DNA of 64,000 bases. Source: Takifugu bimaculatus (Eukaryota; Chordata; Actinopteri; Tetraodontiformes; Tetraodontidae). The notes under the pieces were generated by a model that saw only the letters and a program-made list of their open reading frames with translations, searched no databases and was not told where the DNA came from. A program made the translations under genes and the position numbers. Shown one piece after another: positions 48,633 through 59,512 of the stretch (its first letter is position 1; every line of letters starts with the position of its first letter). Location of the stretch: contig CP034979.1 in assembly GCA_004026145.2 (NCBI GenBank), forward strand, positions 5,250,701 through 5,314,700. Direction: 5' to 3'.

Positions 48633-49874
48633 CAGACAGTGGGGGTCTGAAGGTTAATGATGCTTCATGATTGTGGCCTGTTGTAGGTCAACCTGTTGTT
48701 CTCTGCCCCCCTCTGTCCTGCTCTCCCTCCGTCTTCCCTCCTTTCCTCGCCGGCCCTGGTTTGCACCTGCCTACTCCGCCCCGGCATTGTGCTGCTCTGA
48801 AAACGTTTAACCGATGCTGAATGAACCAGCCACCCTCCTCTTTCCATCACCACCACCCCCCCACCCCCTTCAGTGTCGGGGCAGGGGTGTTGTTGTTTGG
48901 GAGGGGGCAGGACATATAGAGAATGGGATAGAGGAGGGGTTACAAAGGGCACGCTCTCCCCTCCCCTGCATACTTTGCCCCACTTCACTGCGGTCCAGCT
49001 CAGAGCTGAGGGCTTTGTTTCCGGTAGGTGACAGAAATATGGCTGATCGCTTTGCTGAAGTGAACATCAGAGGGAGGAATAATGGGTGGAAGGGCAGGAA
49101 GAAGAGGGGAGCAGAGGAAGTGGAACCCCGAAATACTCAAGTAAAGAGCTGGAAAGTACAGGTTAACTCCAGTGTGACCAGTAGTCTTCAACCTTTCCTT
49201 TCACAGAGGTATATGATTAAATAGGAAGCAAGTCACATTTCCATCAGACGGTGTTTTTATTGCAACTTTTAAGGCTGAAAGAGAAACAGCAGCAGCGTCT
49301 GGCTAACAGGCATTATGGGAAATGCATTAAAGTGCTGGAAGGAGACAGGAAACACAGCTAACTGGAGAATTGTTGTTGTATTTCTGCGGGCAGGCAATAT
49401 AACTTATCAGCATTCCCACATAACTGCAAACTTTTGACCAAATGTCTGCAGATTCTGCTGGTTTCATCACTCACGAACAGTTGCTGCCTCATTTTTGTGA
49501 GCAACCCCCCCCAGCCCACACAAAAACAGCCCTTCTTGATGCTCACACCAATACTCCTCAGATATGCAAGTGGGAAAAAAATGAGTTCAAGACAACACCC
49601 CCCCCCCCCTTTTTTTTTGGCTTTAAACAAGGCAACACATTCATTCATTCAGCCCATATTGTCAGACTGTCGCTCGCATAAATATCTACACATGTGAACA
49701 TATCCATAAAGCAAGGCTGAAAAAAACAATTACAGTTTCTCATTAAGGCACTCCTAATCCCTTTATGCAAAACACAGTTACACAAGTGAACACAATGAGG
49801 AAAAAGGGAGATGGAGGGAGGGGAGGAAAGAGGAGGGAGAGCGAAGAAAAAAAAAAGTGCAAATGCGAGGAGAA
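48632..49874. other. six3 upstream non-coding sequence
   Basis: No gene was recognised. It contains a C-run next to a T-run at about 49591-49619. A 136-codon + strand frame at 48814-49224 crosses Pro/His-rich simple sequence and is not supported. Confidence 0.45.
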
Positions 49875-50330
49875 TAATTACATATATCATGAAGCCGTCC
49901 CTTTTATTTTGGATGTCACTTCTGATGTCACTGGCCAGCTTTGGCGCTAATTTGAATTCAGACCTTTATCAGCTGCCGGCAGCAGATTTTGAGTGACAGC
50001 GCCACCAAACGCCTCTTGCCAGCCGTCCTATTGATTTCTCTAAATCCCCAACAATAGCATTTGCATGCTTGTTTCTGTTATAATACAGATATGCCGTTTC
50101 GGAAATTAAAGAGCGGCAGGCAGACCAGAGGTAACTAATTGTGTTCCTGTGTAATGAGTGCAGTTTCAATTTGATATAACCCACAGCTTCTCCCCTCGCA
50201 GGCCTACGCTAAGTACTTTCAAGTCTTTGTGGGGAAATAATTGATTTTTGTGCTTTGGGCACAGGGAAAACTATTATGATCTTTTTGAATAATGGCAGCG
50301 GGTGGAAAGGCATGTTGAACGATTTAAATT
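49875..50330. promoter_or_regulatory. Strong candidate enhancer with adjacent SOX and POU sites
   Basis: About 450 bp of complex, repeat-free sequence. At 50051-50066 a SOX-type ACAATAG is followed after one base by an exact POU octamer ATTTGCAT. Other motifs include GGCGCTAATTTGAATTC, AGGTAACTAATTGTG and GGGGAAATAATTGATTTTTG. SOX2/POU pairs are known in neural-progenitor enhancers. The link to six3 is positional inference; conservation is not tested. Confidence 0.5.
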
Positions 50331-50673
50331 GGTATTAGAGGAGAGGAGGGAAGGGAAGGAGGGCTAGGTGGTGGGTAGGGGACTGATAGTGCAGCACGGT
50401 TCCCAATTTGACTGACAGACTGCAAATGGCGAAGGGCTGGTTGATTACTCATTCTCTCAAGGCCAAAGTGGGGCAACGTGAGCTGTCTTCGTGGCCCCCG
50501 TCAGCCTGACGGGTTGGGTTGGTGGCTGGAAGAGAGGAAATGAAGAGAACGTGTGATGAGGGTGGCCAGGCGGGTCTGACCCTGTGTCGGGCCGAACGGC
50601 AAAACGCAGCACTGGACGTGCACACCAGGGTGCAGCTGACGTGTTGTCGTACAGCTTTAGGGTAACGCACGCA

Positions 50674-50711
<38 letters not shown>

Positions 50712-52619
50712 TCAGAGACAGAGACAGAGAGAAAAAAATGTAATGCACAAAATTAATCTGGGGTTAGATAAAGTTTTGGATATCCGTGTTCTCATAAGCG
50801 GGAGCCCCCCGGCTTTCCCCGCCCCATTTTGTTCCCTTTGTAACAAAAGCAGGATTTCTTAGTTAAATCGGCATGTTCAAATTTCACACTCTTAATTGTA
50901 CACAGAGATAAACAGGTTTTTCCATTGTAGAACAGTCTGGCATCGAGAGAGGGTGTGTGTGTATGTGTCTGTGGTTGGGTGGGTGGGGGGGGGGTTACCA
51001 GCTTTACTCCCCTGTTATCACTTTACATGACAGGGAGCAACAGCCGTGCCGTGTTCTCCGGTTGTTTGAAGCCCACTGGTTCCCCATTTAAAACACACAG
51101 CCATCGTTCTCGGCGGCGTTATCCGAGGCTCAGAGCTTCAGAGTGACAACCGAGCACAAAAGAGTGAGAGAAGGCTCGTTTGGAAAGACACGCTGCCATC
51201 GAGCAATCTTGTGAAGCAGACACACCACTGGGCCGCCAGCATCAAATACATAAGGAAAGTGTACGCGTGGCACTTCTGCGCATTTTGGTTTTCATGTGAT
51301 ACGAGAGCGATGTCATTTTAATAACAGATCATTTCAACAACATGTGGGCGGGAGGATGGATGGGTGATTATTTAACTTAATTTAGCACAATATAATTAAA
51401 ATGAAACACACTTTATATCAGTCAAAAAAAAATTCACAAAAGCAAAACAATGGCGTACAAACACTAAGTCGATTTTCTTTATGTAGCTTGTTAATTAATT
51501 AATACTGGTTAATTACTAAGACAGGGTTCTGCATAAGTAATCCTGCTGCGTCCTGATAACTGGATCCGTGTGTTTTTGCTCGGGTGGAAGTGTGAGTGAG
51601 CACCGATATCACGGTGAGCTGGGAGAAACTGCAACGTGGGTGGGATGAAAAGAGAAGAAACAAAACCAGAGAAGAAGAAAGTGGCGGCCGCGTGCAGGTG
51701 GCTGAGATTCTTTACACGTTGCGTCTCCATACGGCCCAGATGTGATGACTTTGGTGCAGGCTGAGTGCGTGTGTGCTGAAAAATATGTTGCTTTCATTCA
51801 ATATTATTGGCTTTAGTTGTAATTATTTTTAGTATTAAACAAAATAAATCACAATTATTTCAATGCTATTTTGTGAATGCTCAGTTTTTAACAGAAATGT
51901 TGAATCTATTTTAAACTCCAGTAGTAAATAGATTCATTTATTAATGTTTTAATAATCAATAGTTGCGCTACAGCAATTAAAAATAAATAATAATCCAAAA
52001 AGATTTGTAGAAATACAGAAGGACATTAACAAGAAATTTGCAAGCTTTGCCTAAGATGTTTTATTCTTGTATTGTCCCCCCCCCAAAAAAAAGAAAGAAA
52101 GAAATTTTAGAAACAATTTTAGAAGCACTTTCTGCAAATTTACAGCTCTGATGAGTTATTGACATGGAGAAGATGTTTTAAATTAATTTAAGCTGAAATC
52201 AAGGAACTTGGAGAAAATAAACAAATTACACTCATGCAGCAGAATTTAACTCAACTATATTTACCCAATTTCTAGATTTTATTTATGGGAAAAAAAAGAT
52301 TTATTCACAAATGTTTTCTGTCAAAGTCAGATGGCCAATGAATTGTGTGTGTATGTGTGTGTGACAGAGAGAGAGAAAATACAACTCAAAACTGTACAAT
52401 AAACTAGTTGAGAGAGCCCAAACACACACACATACACACACACACTCAGGGCCTCTTTCTTTTCTCACTCTTCCTCCCTCACTCCATTCTCACCCCTTTT
52501 CTATCAGCCCCCACACCCCACCCCCCACCCCCCACACCCCCCATAGCCACTCTCCTTCTAAATGGACTTCCTCTTTCCACCTCCGTCTCCCTGCCGCTCT
52601 CTTTCTTGGAGAAGCAGCA
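50331..52619. other. six3 upstream non-coding sequence
   Basis: No gene was recognised. It has a compound GT/GA run at 50674-50711, a G-rich GT tract at 50953-50995, AT-rich sequence at 51780-52300, and C-rich sequence at 52508-52542. Confidence 0.45.
52508..52542 (-). other. C-rich tract with G-quadruplex potential on the - strand
   Basis: Repeated CCCC(C) tracts separated by single A or ACA. The complementary strand has at least four G tracts with short loops. Confidence 0.55.
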
Positions 52620-52930
52620 GTGGTTAATTTAGTTGGTCATAACTAATAGCGGCTAATCTGCGGGCGGGAGCCTGCAGAGGATATTGGACAGTGTCGGGGT
52701 TAATCGCAGCCGGCCCGGTTAGCCAAGGCGCACAAGGGAAGGAAAGAGGAGGGGAGTGGAAAAGGTGGTGGAGGAGGCGGAGGAGGAGGGCTTAATTCCA
52801 CCGAAGGCAAATGGCATACTGGTTTTTATCTGGGCCCCTGATAAGGAGGCGCTAATACACCGAGGAGAATGGATGCTCAAGGGCTGGGTTCCCCTTATCA
52901 GCAAACTTTACAACAGGAGCCCCGACTAAC
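52620..52930. promoter_or_regulatory. Candidate conserved non-coding element
   Basis: Block with GGTCATAACTAATAGCGGC and GGGTTAATCGCAGCCGG. It also has GGCTTAATTCCACCG and repeated GATA-like GCCCCTGATAAGG and CCCCTTATCAGC sites, which face each other about 60 bp apart. A purine-rich GGA tract at 52737-52790 splits it. Conservation is not tested. Confidence 0.42.
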
Positions 52931-54339
52931 GGCACCACCCCCACGCCTCACACAATAAGCACCTCATTTCACCTCTCAAGCAGAACTATCACCACACCAC
53001 CAAACACCCACCCCTCTCATATGCCCGCACGGTTGTACACACTTACACGCACATACGCCGCATCCTCTCCACTTCACTTTTCCCGGCCCCACCCACCTCC
53101 ACTTCTTCAACCACAACATCCCATCAAGCAGCAGAACGCACACATTTGGACACACACACGTGCACGCTTCCCTCCGTGTCTCTGTGGCGCAGAGCAAGCA
53201 GCCAACAGGAATGAGGGAGTATTATGAGCGTGGGCTAATTGGAAGATCACTCTAATGCATTAAGAGATAAAATAGTTTGGCTGCGGGCCTGGAGGCAGGA
53301 TCAGAACAACGTTGGAGGAAGCTATCTGGCCCTGTCACACGTTTGCAGATTTCCATACTAACGCAGCACGAGCAATTACCCCAAACACAGAGCTCTGTTA
53401 GAGCTACAACACACTCCCTGCCAGTACCACGGCCCCGGGAAATTAGAAGGGTGTGTGTGTGTGTGTGTGAGTGAGTGTGTTTGCGCGCGCATAAGCCTCA
53501 ACAAGGGAGGAAATTGGCTTAGTGTTGTTTGATTGTGTATTTGTTTTCTGGGTAAAAGAGGGAGGAATGGGTATGAAGAGAATTAGGATTTTTACAGGGT
53601 GGCCTTGGGTGTTTTGGGAGAAGTGTGTGTGTATGCGTGTGTGGTGTTGCGGGGGCTTCTAGCAAAACAAAGATATCGAGGCAGTCGGCTAATCATGATG
53701 GCTAACAGGGGAGCAGGCGTCTGCTTGCTTACACCCCGTCTGTGTTGTTTTTCACATGCTAATCGCTGTTTGTCGGTGGGAGATCTGCATATTTGCATGT
53801 GTGTTTTTGACATCCTCTTCTGTGTTCTTTGCATTTTGAAATGAGGTCCAATCTAAGCTAATGCGGAGCTTTTCAGAGTGAGTGTGTGCTTGGGCATTCA
53901 AGTTTTTAAATTACTTGCATATCTTGCCCAGTTTTGTCATCAATAACATTTGTTTCTTTCATGGGATGAAATTGAAAAGAGATCTTGCTGGTGTTGCTTG
54001 TAACTATTATCATCCTGCTAGTTTTGGATCATGTCTTGTATCTTGTTCCATCACCTTGCATCTGCGTTGCTATGGTACCTGGCCTGGGATGCGAATGTAA
54101 CAGGTAAGTGCTCGAGTCTGTGCTGGCATTCGCTCTCGGGCAGAAAGAATCATTCCCCCCGACTCGCCTCGACTAAATGGATAACAAGTCACGGATGTGG
54201 AGAAAAGATGCTTACAGTCAGAGCGATTTCAAACCTCGACCAAGATGAGACCGTTTAGGCAAAGAGTCACACAATCGTGCGCCGTGGTCCTCGCAGATCC
54301 TCGCTGTAGGGTGAGACAGACATCAGCCCTCAGCCTCCT
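52931..54339. other. six3 upstream non-coding sequence
   Basis: No gene was recognised. It has a GT run at about 53450-53480, an exact POU octamer ATTTGCAT at 53791-53798, and an isolated consensus donor CAG|GTAAGT at 54101-54108. No convincing partner acceptor was identified for that donor. Confidence 0.45.
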
Positions 54340-54500
54340 CGGCCATTGTTGTCTATGATTTGCCGTTAAATCCAATTTATCGCTGTTGTTAAAATGCATG
54401 TCTACCCTCCAGCGTGAGGCCTGCTTTATCCTGCATAACCTCTTGGTAATTTATGGGGCTTTGGCGAAGGTACGGGCAGCCTGGGGTTGGATTTAATGTC
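54340..54500. promoter_or_regulatory. Candidate conserved non-coding element
   Basis: Unique block with GGCCATTGTTGTCTATGATT (SOX-like CATTGTT), AAATCCAATTTATCGCTG and TTGGTAATTTATGGGG. Confidence 0.35.
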
Positions 54501-56229
54501 ATTAGAGATCATGGTTCATATGGTTAAAAGTTAATAGTTAATATTTAATATAAAATAATTTGTTCTCAGACAGAAAGAGATTCTGAAGGTTCCTCTGGAG
54601 TGAGTAGTGAATGATTGCTGGTGTTTGGGAGCTAGGGTGTCTGTGAGATAGCAGTGTTAAGATTAAATGTTACACTTCTAATACATCGTGTGTGTCTCAT
54701 TCACACCCACTCACACAAGGACGTGCATACGAACACACACACACATACACAGACACACATCAGATCGATACTGAGGAGGAGGATGACACCGAGATGCTCG
54801 ATGTGAGGCCAAGAGCCTTTCCTGTCTGTCTTTCTCCACTCCCATCCCTCCTCTCCACCTGTCTCCTGCCTTCTCCTCCTCTTCTGTCTTGGCTCGCCTC
54901 TTCAAACAGTCGACCCTGGAGCATTGTCTCACCTCCACTTGTCTCCTCCATCGCTTCCTACACCCCTTTGCTCTCCAGCCGTCCCCCTCCTTCCCTATTG
55001 TGTCTGTGAAACAATTGGCAGATGTAACATTTAATTACGCCTGTATCTCCTCGGGCGCCGTCAAGGCAGAGCGAGCCTGGAACGCCACTCAGAGCAAAGG
55101 AGGAGTTGCATTACAATTTGCGGTGAAGTGATTTATTCGCCAAATAAGGTGGGAGAAAGTGGTGGGGGTCTAAGAACCAGACAGGAAAGGTAATTTCACG
55201 ATACTTGCTACAAAAAGGTCAAATGCTTTTTAATGACTGTGTTTTCTGATAATGCGGAATAGAGTAGTGCGGCGGCTACAGCGGCTGTGGAACCGGGAAG
55301 GGGGGGTGGGGGGGTGGGGGGTGTAGTGGGCCCTGGTAATAATAAAGTTGCAGATTGGTATCACATTGTGATGTTTTAATGGAGTCTTGTAGCTGAGGAC
55401 TTCATTTGCAGCAGCGTTCCGCCCTCGCCTCACCTCGCCGCGACTGTCATCGCCTGTAATTTCTCTATTCAACGCCTGTCGGTGTTGTTTGCCTTTAACA
55501 CAAAACCAATTTTAAAAGAGCAAATGAAGTGTGGCCCATTAAATGTTGCCATTCACACAGTCATCCGGGGGTTATTGACTGGTGATTAAAACAAGAGAGA
55601 GAGAAGATATGACTGTGTGAGCAAACGGGAAACGCCACGTGACTCCGGCGCCTGTGCGGATGGAGGGCAGGGGAGGAGAGAACAGGGGAGTGAAAAAAAA
55701 GGGAACTGATAAGGAAAAAAGGGGTGGACTTAATTAAGGAAGTCGATAGCCGAGCGGTAGCCGAGCGGTTGCCACAAAAAGAGACATCCAGCCAATTACA
55801 ACGGTTAAACGAACACAAGGCACGATGGAAAAGGTCAAAGTAGTTTAGGTTTTTTTGTCGTCCATTTTTAAGAATAAATTCTGGAATAAAGTGCAGAAAA
55901 ACACATATCTGTGTATTCAGCAAAATTATGGGAGGCTTTTTTATTTTTTTTTACAGGACACATATTAATTATTTTGAGGCACAGCCGCAAGTCCGGATGC
56001 AGTTAATTTCTTTGAGCAACATTTATGCAAAAGCAGTAAATTATTGGAACGGCCTAAAAATGCTGCACATATATGTGCGTTATCGACTAAATTAAATGTT
56101 GCACCAGCACTAATTCAATGAAAAGAAACAGCCCTTTTAAAGCCGATGTGTTTAATTATAGTTTGGTCTATAGGCAGCAGTGTAACACAGCTGACTGCCA
56201 GCATTATTAGTCTCTTGTAACCCCCCCCA
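54501..56229. other. six3 upstream non-coding sequence
   Basis: No gene was recognised. A short unique block at 55000-55150, with ACATTTAATTACGCC and GATTTATTCGCC, looks regulatory. A G-rich tract lies at 55295-55330. An 11-bp tandem duplication, TAGCCGAGCGG twice, lies at 55747-55768. Confidence 0.45.
55295..55330 (+). other. Strong G-quadruplex motif
   Basis: GGG, G7, G7 and G6 tracts separated by loops of one or two bases, then a further GGG at 55328-55330. This is the clearest quadruplex-forming string in the window. Confidence 0.7.
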
Positions 56230-56520
56230 AGTTCTGCTTTGAAAATTACATAATTCGCCTTATTAATGAGTGTGGATTGTACTCGACAATTAGAGATGGT
56301 TGCAACATGTTAAGTTGGATACAGAGAGAAATGCCTCCAATTACACACCGACACGGGGCCTCGTACCTTCCCTGCCTCTGCTGTCAGTAATTAAATCCAC
56401 AAGCTTCTTAACGAGGCAGCCATGAAATAGGAGTCGAAGGGTTAATGCGACTATCATTTCTCCCCGCAAAACAACTCCATGAGGCGCTCGCACGCGGCCT
56501 GTTCCCACATTTGCATAAAA
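56230..56520. promoter_or_regulatory. Candidate conserved non-coding element
   Basis: Block with AAAATTACATAATTCGCC, TTATTAATGAGTGTGG, GACAATTAGAGATGG and GTCAGTAATTAAATCC. An exact POU octamer ATTTGCAT lies at 56509-56516, next to the SINE remnant. Confidence 0.42.
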
Positions 56521-56570
56521 AATGACAACTCTAAGCGAGAGAAAAAGCCATCTCTCGCTCTCATTTTTGT

Positions 56571-56710
56571 TGGTTTTCGGTTCGATTCCACGCAGCTCTG
56601 ACTCTTCTCCATGATGGAGCGATGACCTGTCCAGGGTGTACTCCTCTGTCCTGGTGTAGGGGAAGGGTCACGACCCTGATCCGGAATGCGCAGCAGTTAA
56701 CAGAAAATAG
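56571..56710 (+). mobile_element. Decayed tRNA-derived SINE fragment (fish V-SINE/L2-tail type)
   Basis: Starts with an exact tRNA B-box, GGTTCGATTCC, at 56579-56589. This is followed by GACTCTTCTCCATG and GACCTGTCCAGGGTGTACTC, then a CGACCCTGATCCGGAATGCG segment and GTTAACAGAAAATAG. That order (B-box, ACCTGTCCAGGGTGTA, CGACCCTG..GGAT, AGAAAATGG) is the layout of widespread fish tRNA-SINEs sharing a LINE-like tail. No A-box is visible and the tail is diverged, so this is an old, inactive copy. The family name is from general knowledge and unverified. Confidence 0.7.
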
Positions 56711-56749
56711 CGCTATCACACGTGAGGAGGCACGACTTGGCTATTTGAT

Positions 56750-57860
56750 AATTTTGTTAACTTTTCACCTCCGTTCAATATCCTGTCAGGGCGGCTGAAG
56801 GCTGCGCGCAGCTTGTGCCATTATCTGCAGCAGCCCGTGGCTTATTGTAATAGTTCCCTTCAATCATGGCAGGATGTATTTGAATTCATAATAGCGACCG
56901 AATCTGCGCCTAATCTGCCGCTGGAGCGGAGGAGCGTGCGCGCAGGCAGCGTGTGCGCTCACCCGCAATAATGGAAGGAGCATCTCAATTGATGCCCCAG
57001 CAGCACTACTTCACGCACGCGGGTGTAGAGAGAGGTTTCGTCTGAAAAGGTTTTATTTAAAGATAAATGAATCGGATAATATGTTGCGATTAGGTTTGTT
57101 TTTGGATTTATGGTTTGTAAGTAAAAATGTTTTCCTCTGAATTATGGGAAATCTGTGAAACTCAACAAGACATCATCTTATAAAACCGGTTTGGAGATTT
57201 GATTTGGGGTGTTTACGCAGGCCACAATTGCATTTTTCTGACACAAATCTAACACTTTAGAAACATTTTCACGCGTCCACGCTGGCGCCTACAGATAACC
57301 GCATAATCCGCTGACACAATGACTTCTCCATTATTATTCCTGGTTTCCAGCCCTCCACTTTCGGGGGAGGTCAAATCTCCCAAATTCTCCGGTCGCGGCC
57401 TTTTTCAGACTTCTCCGCCAATTATTGATACCTCATTCCAGTGAGCTATGGGTTTCATTTATGTGTCATTCTTGGCGGAATGACCTGGAAATGTGTGAAA
57501 GAGCCGACAATTGTTGAAAACCAGCAATGTGGGGAGACCTCATCATCGTGCGCGGCTTTCAGCTTCTCTTGACCAATAATTAAAACACTGTTAAAATATC
57601 AATGTCCCCAGAGGAATGAGCACACTTCCCAACAAAAATGGGCCACGGACATAAAAGAAATATGAGGCCGTTGGCGCCTTTATAATTGACTAAAGAAAGG
57701 TCTCATGTTAATGTGATTTAAGGTGGTATTGCTGCTGTCTAATGGCTCTGGCCTTGAATAAACTCAGCCTGGATTGAAAATGACCTTCTGCGGCTGCCAC
57801 AGAATATTATAAGTTATGTGAAAGTCTGATTTTTCACATAACCCGAGGAGGGCTTTCAAA
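56750..57860. promoter_or_regulatory. Long candidate conserved non-coding block
   Basis: About 1.1 kb with hardly any simple sequence, the longest such run upstream of six3. Motifs include GCTTATTGTAATAGTTCCC, CTTCAATCATGGC, CCAATTATTGATACC, GACCAATAATTAAAACAC and GGCGCCTTTATAATTGAC. Several CpG-containing strings lie among AT-rich homeodomain cores, as in ancient developmental enhancers. It may be several adjacent elements. Conservation is not tested. Confidence 0.48.
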
Positions 57861-59440
57861 TGCAGGTATTTGTGTTTGATCAGAAAAGGTCAGCGCTAAA
57901 GAAACTCTAGCTGCATCCATTTACAAACCTCTGTTTGTTTAGGTGACCTGGAAAGGCTGATCTGGTATCTGTAGCCTGCAGCTTTGCCGGGGCCAAACAC
58001 AAACACATTCCTCCTAATGAGGCTGCAGAACTGCCTGCATGGCCCTCCACTCCAGACCATTAATATTGTATTGTTCATATCATGGACTCCTAGGTTACAG
58101 CCAACATGCATTTTTCATTGCGATAATCCTTAATTATTTTTATGCACCCTTAATCTTTCATATAGTTTCAGTGTTTTGCTTAAATATTTAATGGCACGAT
58201 GATGCGGGTTGTCTTCCAGGACTCGACTCTCTCGAACCGGGAGGAAGAGAGAGAGAGAGAAAGAGAGACAGAGAGAGAGAGAGGTGGGGGGGGGGATTTT
58301 AACGCTTCTTCAAATACAAGCCTTCTCGGCACTGGTTGAGTAACTGGGGCTGCAGTGGACACGCTGTTTTAATTCACATCAACACTGACCTCATTCAGAA
58401 TAATCCTCTCCTCTTTAATCGCTTTTATTCAGGAACCGCAACTCAGTTCTTCACATTTAAGCAAAAAAAAAAATGAATGTGAGATTTTAATTCACCTTTA
58501 AATTAAGATGAAATGCCAAGATAATTCTGTTTAAGGCCGATAAATCATTAAATCTTTTGAATATTTAATAAGCTATAGAGTTGTTATAAATACTTAAACG
58601 GGCAGGTGTGCTACCATGTAGGCTATTAGTCAGGAAGTAGTTTCCATATATGATTCTAAAAAAATGTCATAGTTTTGTCTTATATTTTTTAAAATGCAAA
58701 ACTGTTTTTTAGTTCTGAAACATTTAGTAATATAAACGTTGTTTTAATTTGATTTTAGGATAAAAGATATCACCCACTTTAGTTTCACCTGCACAATCTG
58801 ACTACATGTTAACTCAAAATGTAAATAAATAAAAAGCAGTGGCATCAGGGCATAAATGTGCTCATCAATCAAAGCCTCAGCAAAGAAAAGAAAACCAAAC
58901 AGTGAATAGTAGTTCAGTAGTTCAGATATTGAAACCTGCTCCAAATTTACTCTAAACAGACCCTGCAGCTGGGGGACAGATGGGCAGAGATGTTCCCAGT
59001 TCAAAGGTCCACACTTGGATGTGTTTATCTCCACACCTCCCACGAAGGGAGCGCAGTTTAATTCAAGCGTCACGCTCGGGATCCATTAATCCCATCTAGT
59101 GATATGATAGGAGCCGAGATGGGGAAAATCTTCACCAGCACCATCAGTGATACTGTAATCATAGCCGTGTCGTCGGTGCTACCTGTATGTTTTCTGTTAC
59201 ACTCTCGATAATCTGGTTATAGACGGTGATTGACAGGATGATGAAGCTGAAGTCAGGAAAAGATTACTCAAATGGTCAGAAACTATGTCCTTATGATTAA
59301 TGGCCATCTGTGAGAGAAATAAGCAGTTGTGTAAAGAGTTTCAAAACATTCCCAAGGGTGGCCTGTAATGAAACCATTTCTATTTACTGAATGTTTTCAA
59401 TTAATTTCAATTAATAACAGCAACCTCATTAAGGAATAAC
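57861..59440. other. six3 upstream non-coding sequence
   Basis: No gene was recognised. It contains GA-rich and G-rich simple sequence at 58246-58296 and AT-rich unique sequence. The block at 57900-58150, ending in CCTTAATTATTTTTATGC, may extend the preceding regulatory block. Confidence 0.45.
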
Positions 59441-59512
59441 ATGGATGGATGGATGGATGGATGGATGGATGGATGGATGGATGGATGGATGGATGGATGG
59501 ATGGATGGATGG
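59441..59512. repeat. (ATGG)n tetranucleotide microsatellite, 18 units
   Basis: Pure 72-bp run of ATGG. Such runs often sit at fish SINE/LINE 3' ends, but no element body is recognisable to its left. Confidence 0.98.

Noticed and set aside
48814..49224. A 136-codon + strand frame
   Set aside because: Begins in Pro/His-rich simple sequence and has no recognised domain or conserved start.
56579..56589. Exact tRNA B-box GGTTCGATTCC as a tRNA gene
   Set aside because: The flanking T-stem does not pair and no A-box or anticodon arm is present upstream. The downstream sequence fits a SINE instead.
59090..59102. Further CTCF-like strings (also near 37822 and 43252)
   Set aside because: Each misses a key core base, or stands alone without a partner site. 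Matches of this quality are expected by chance in 64 kb.
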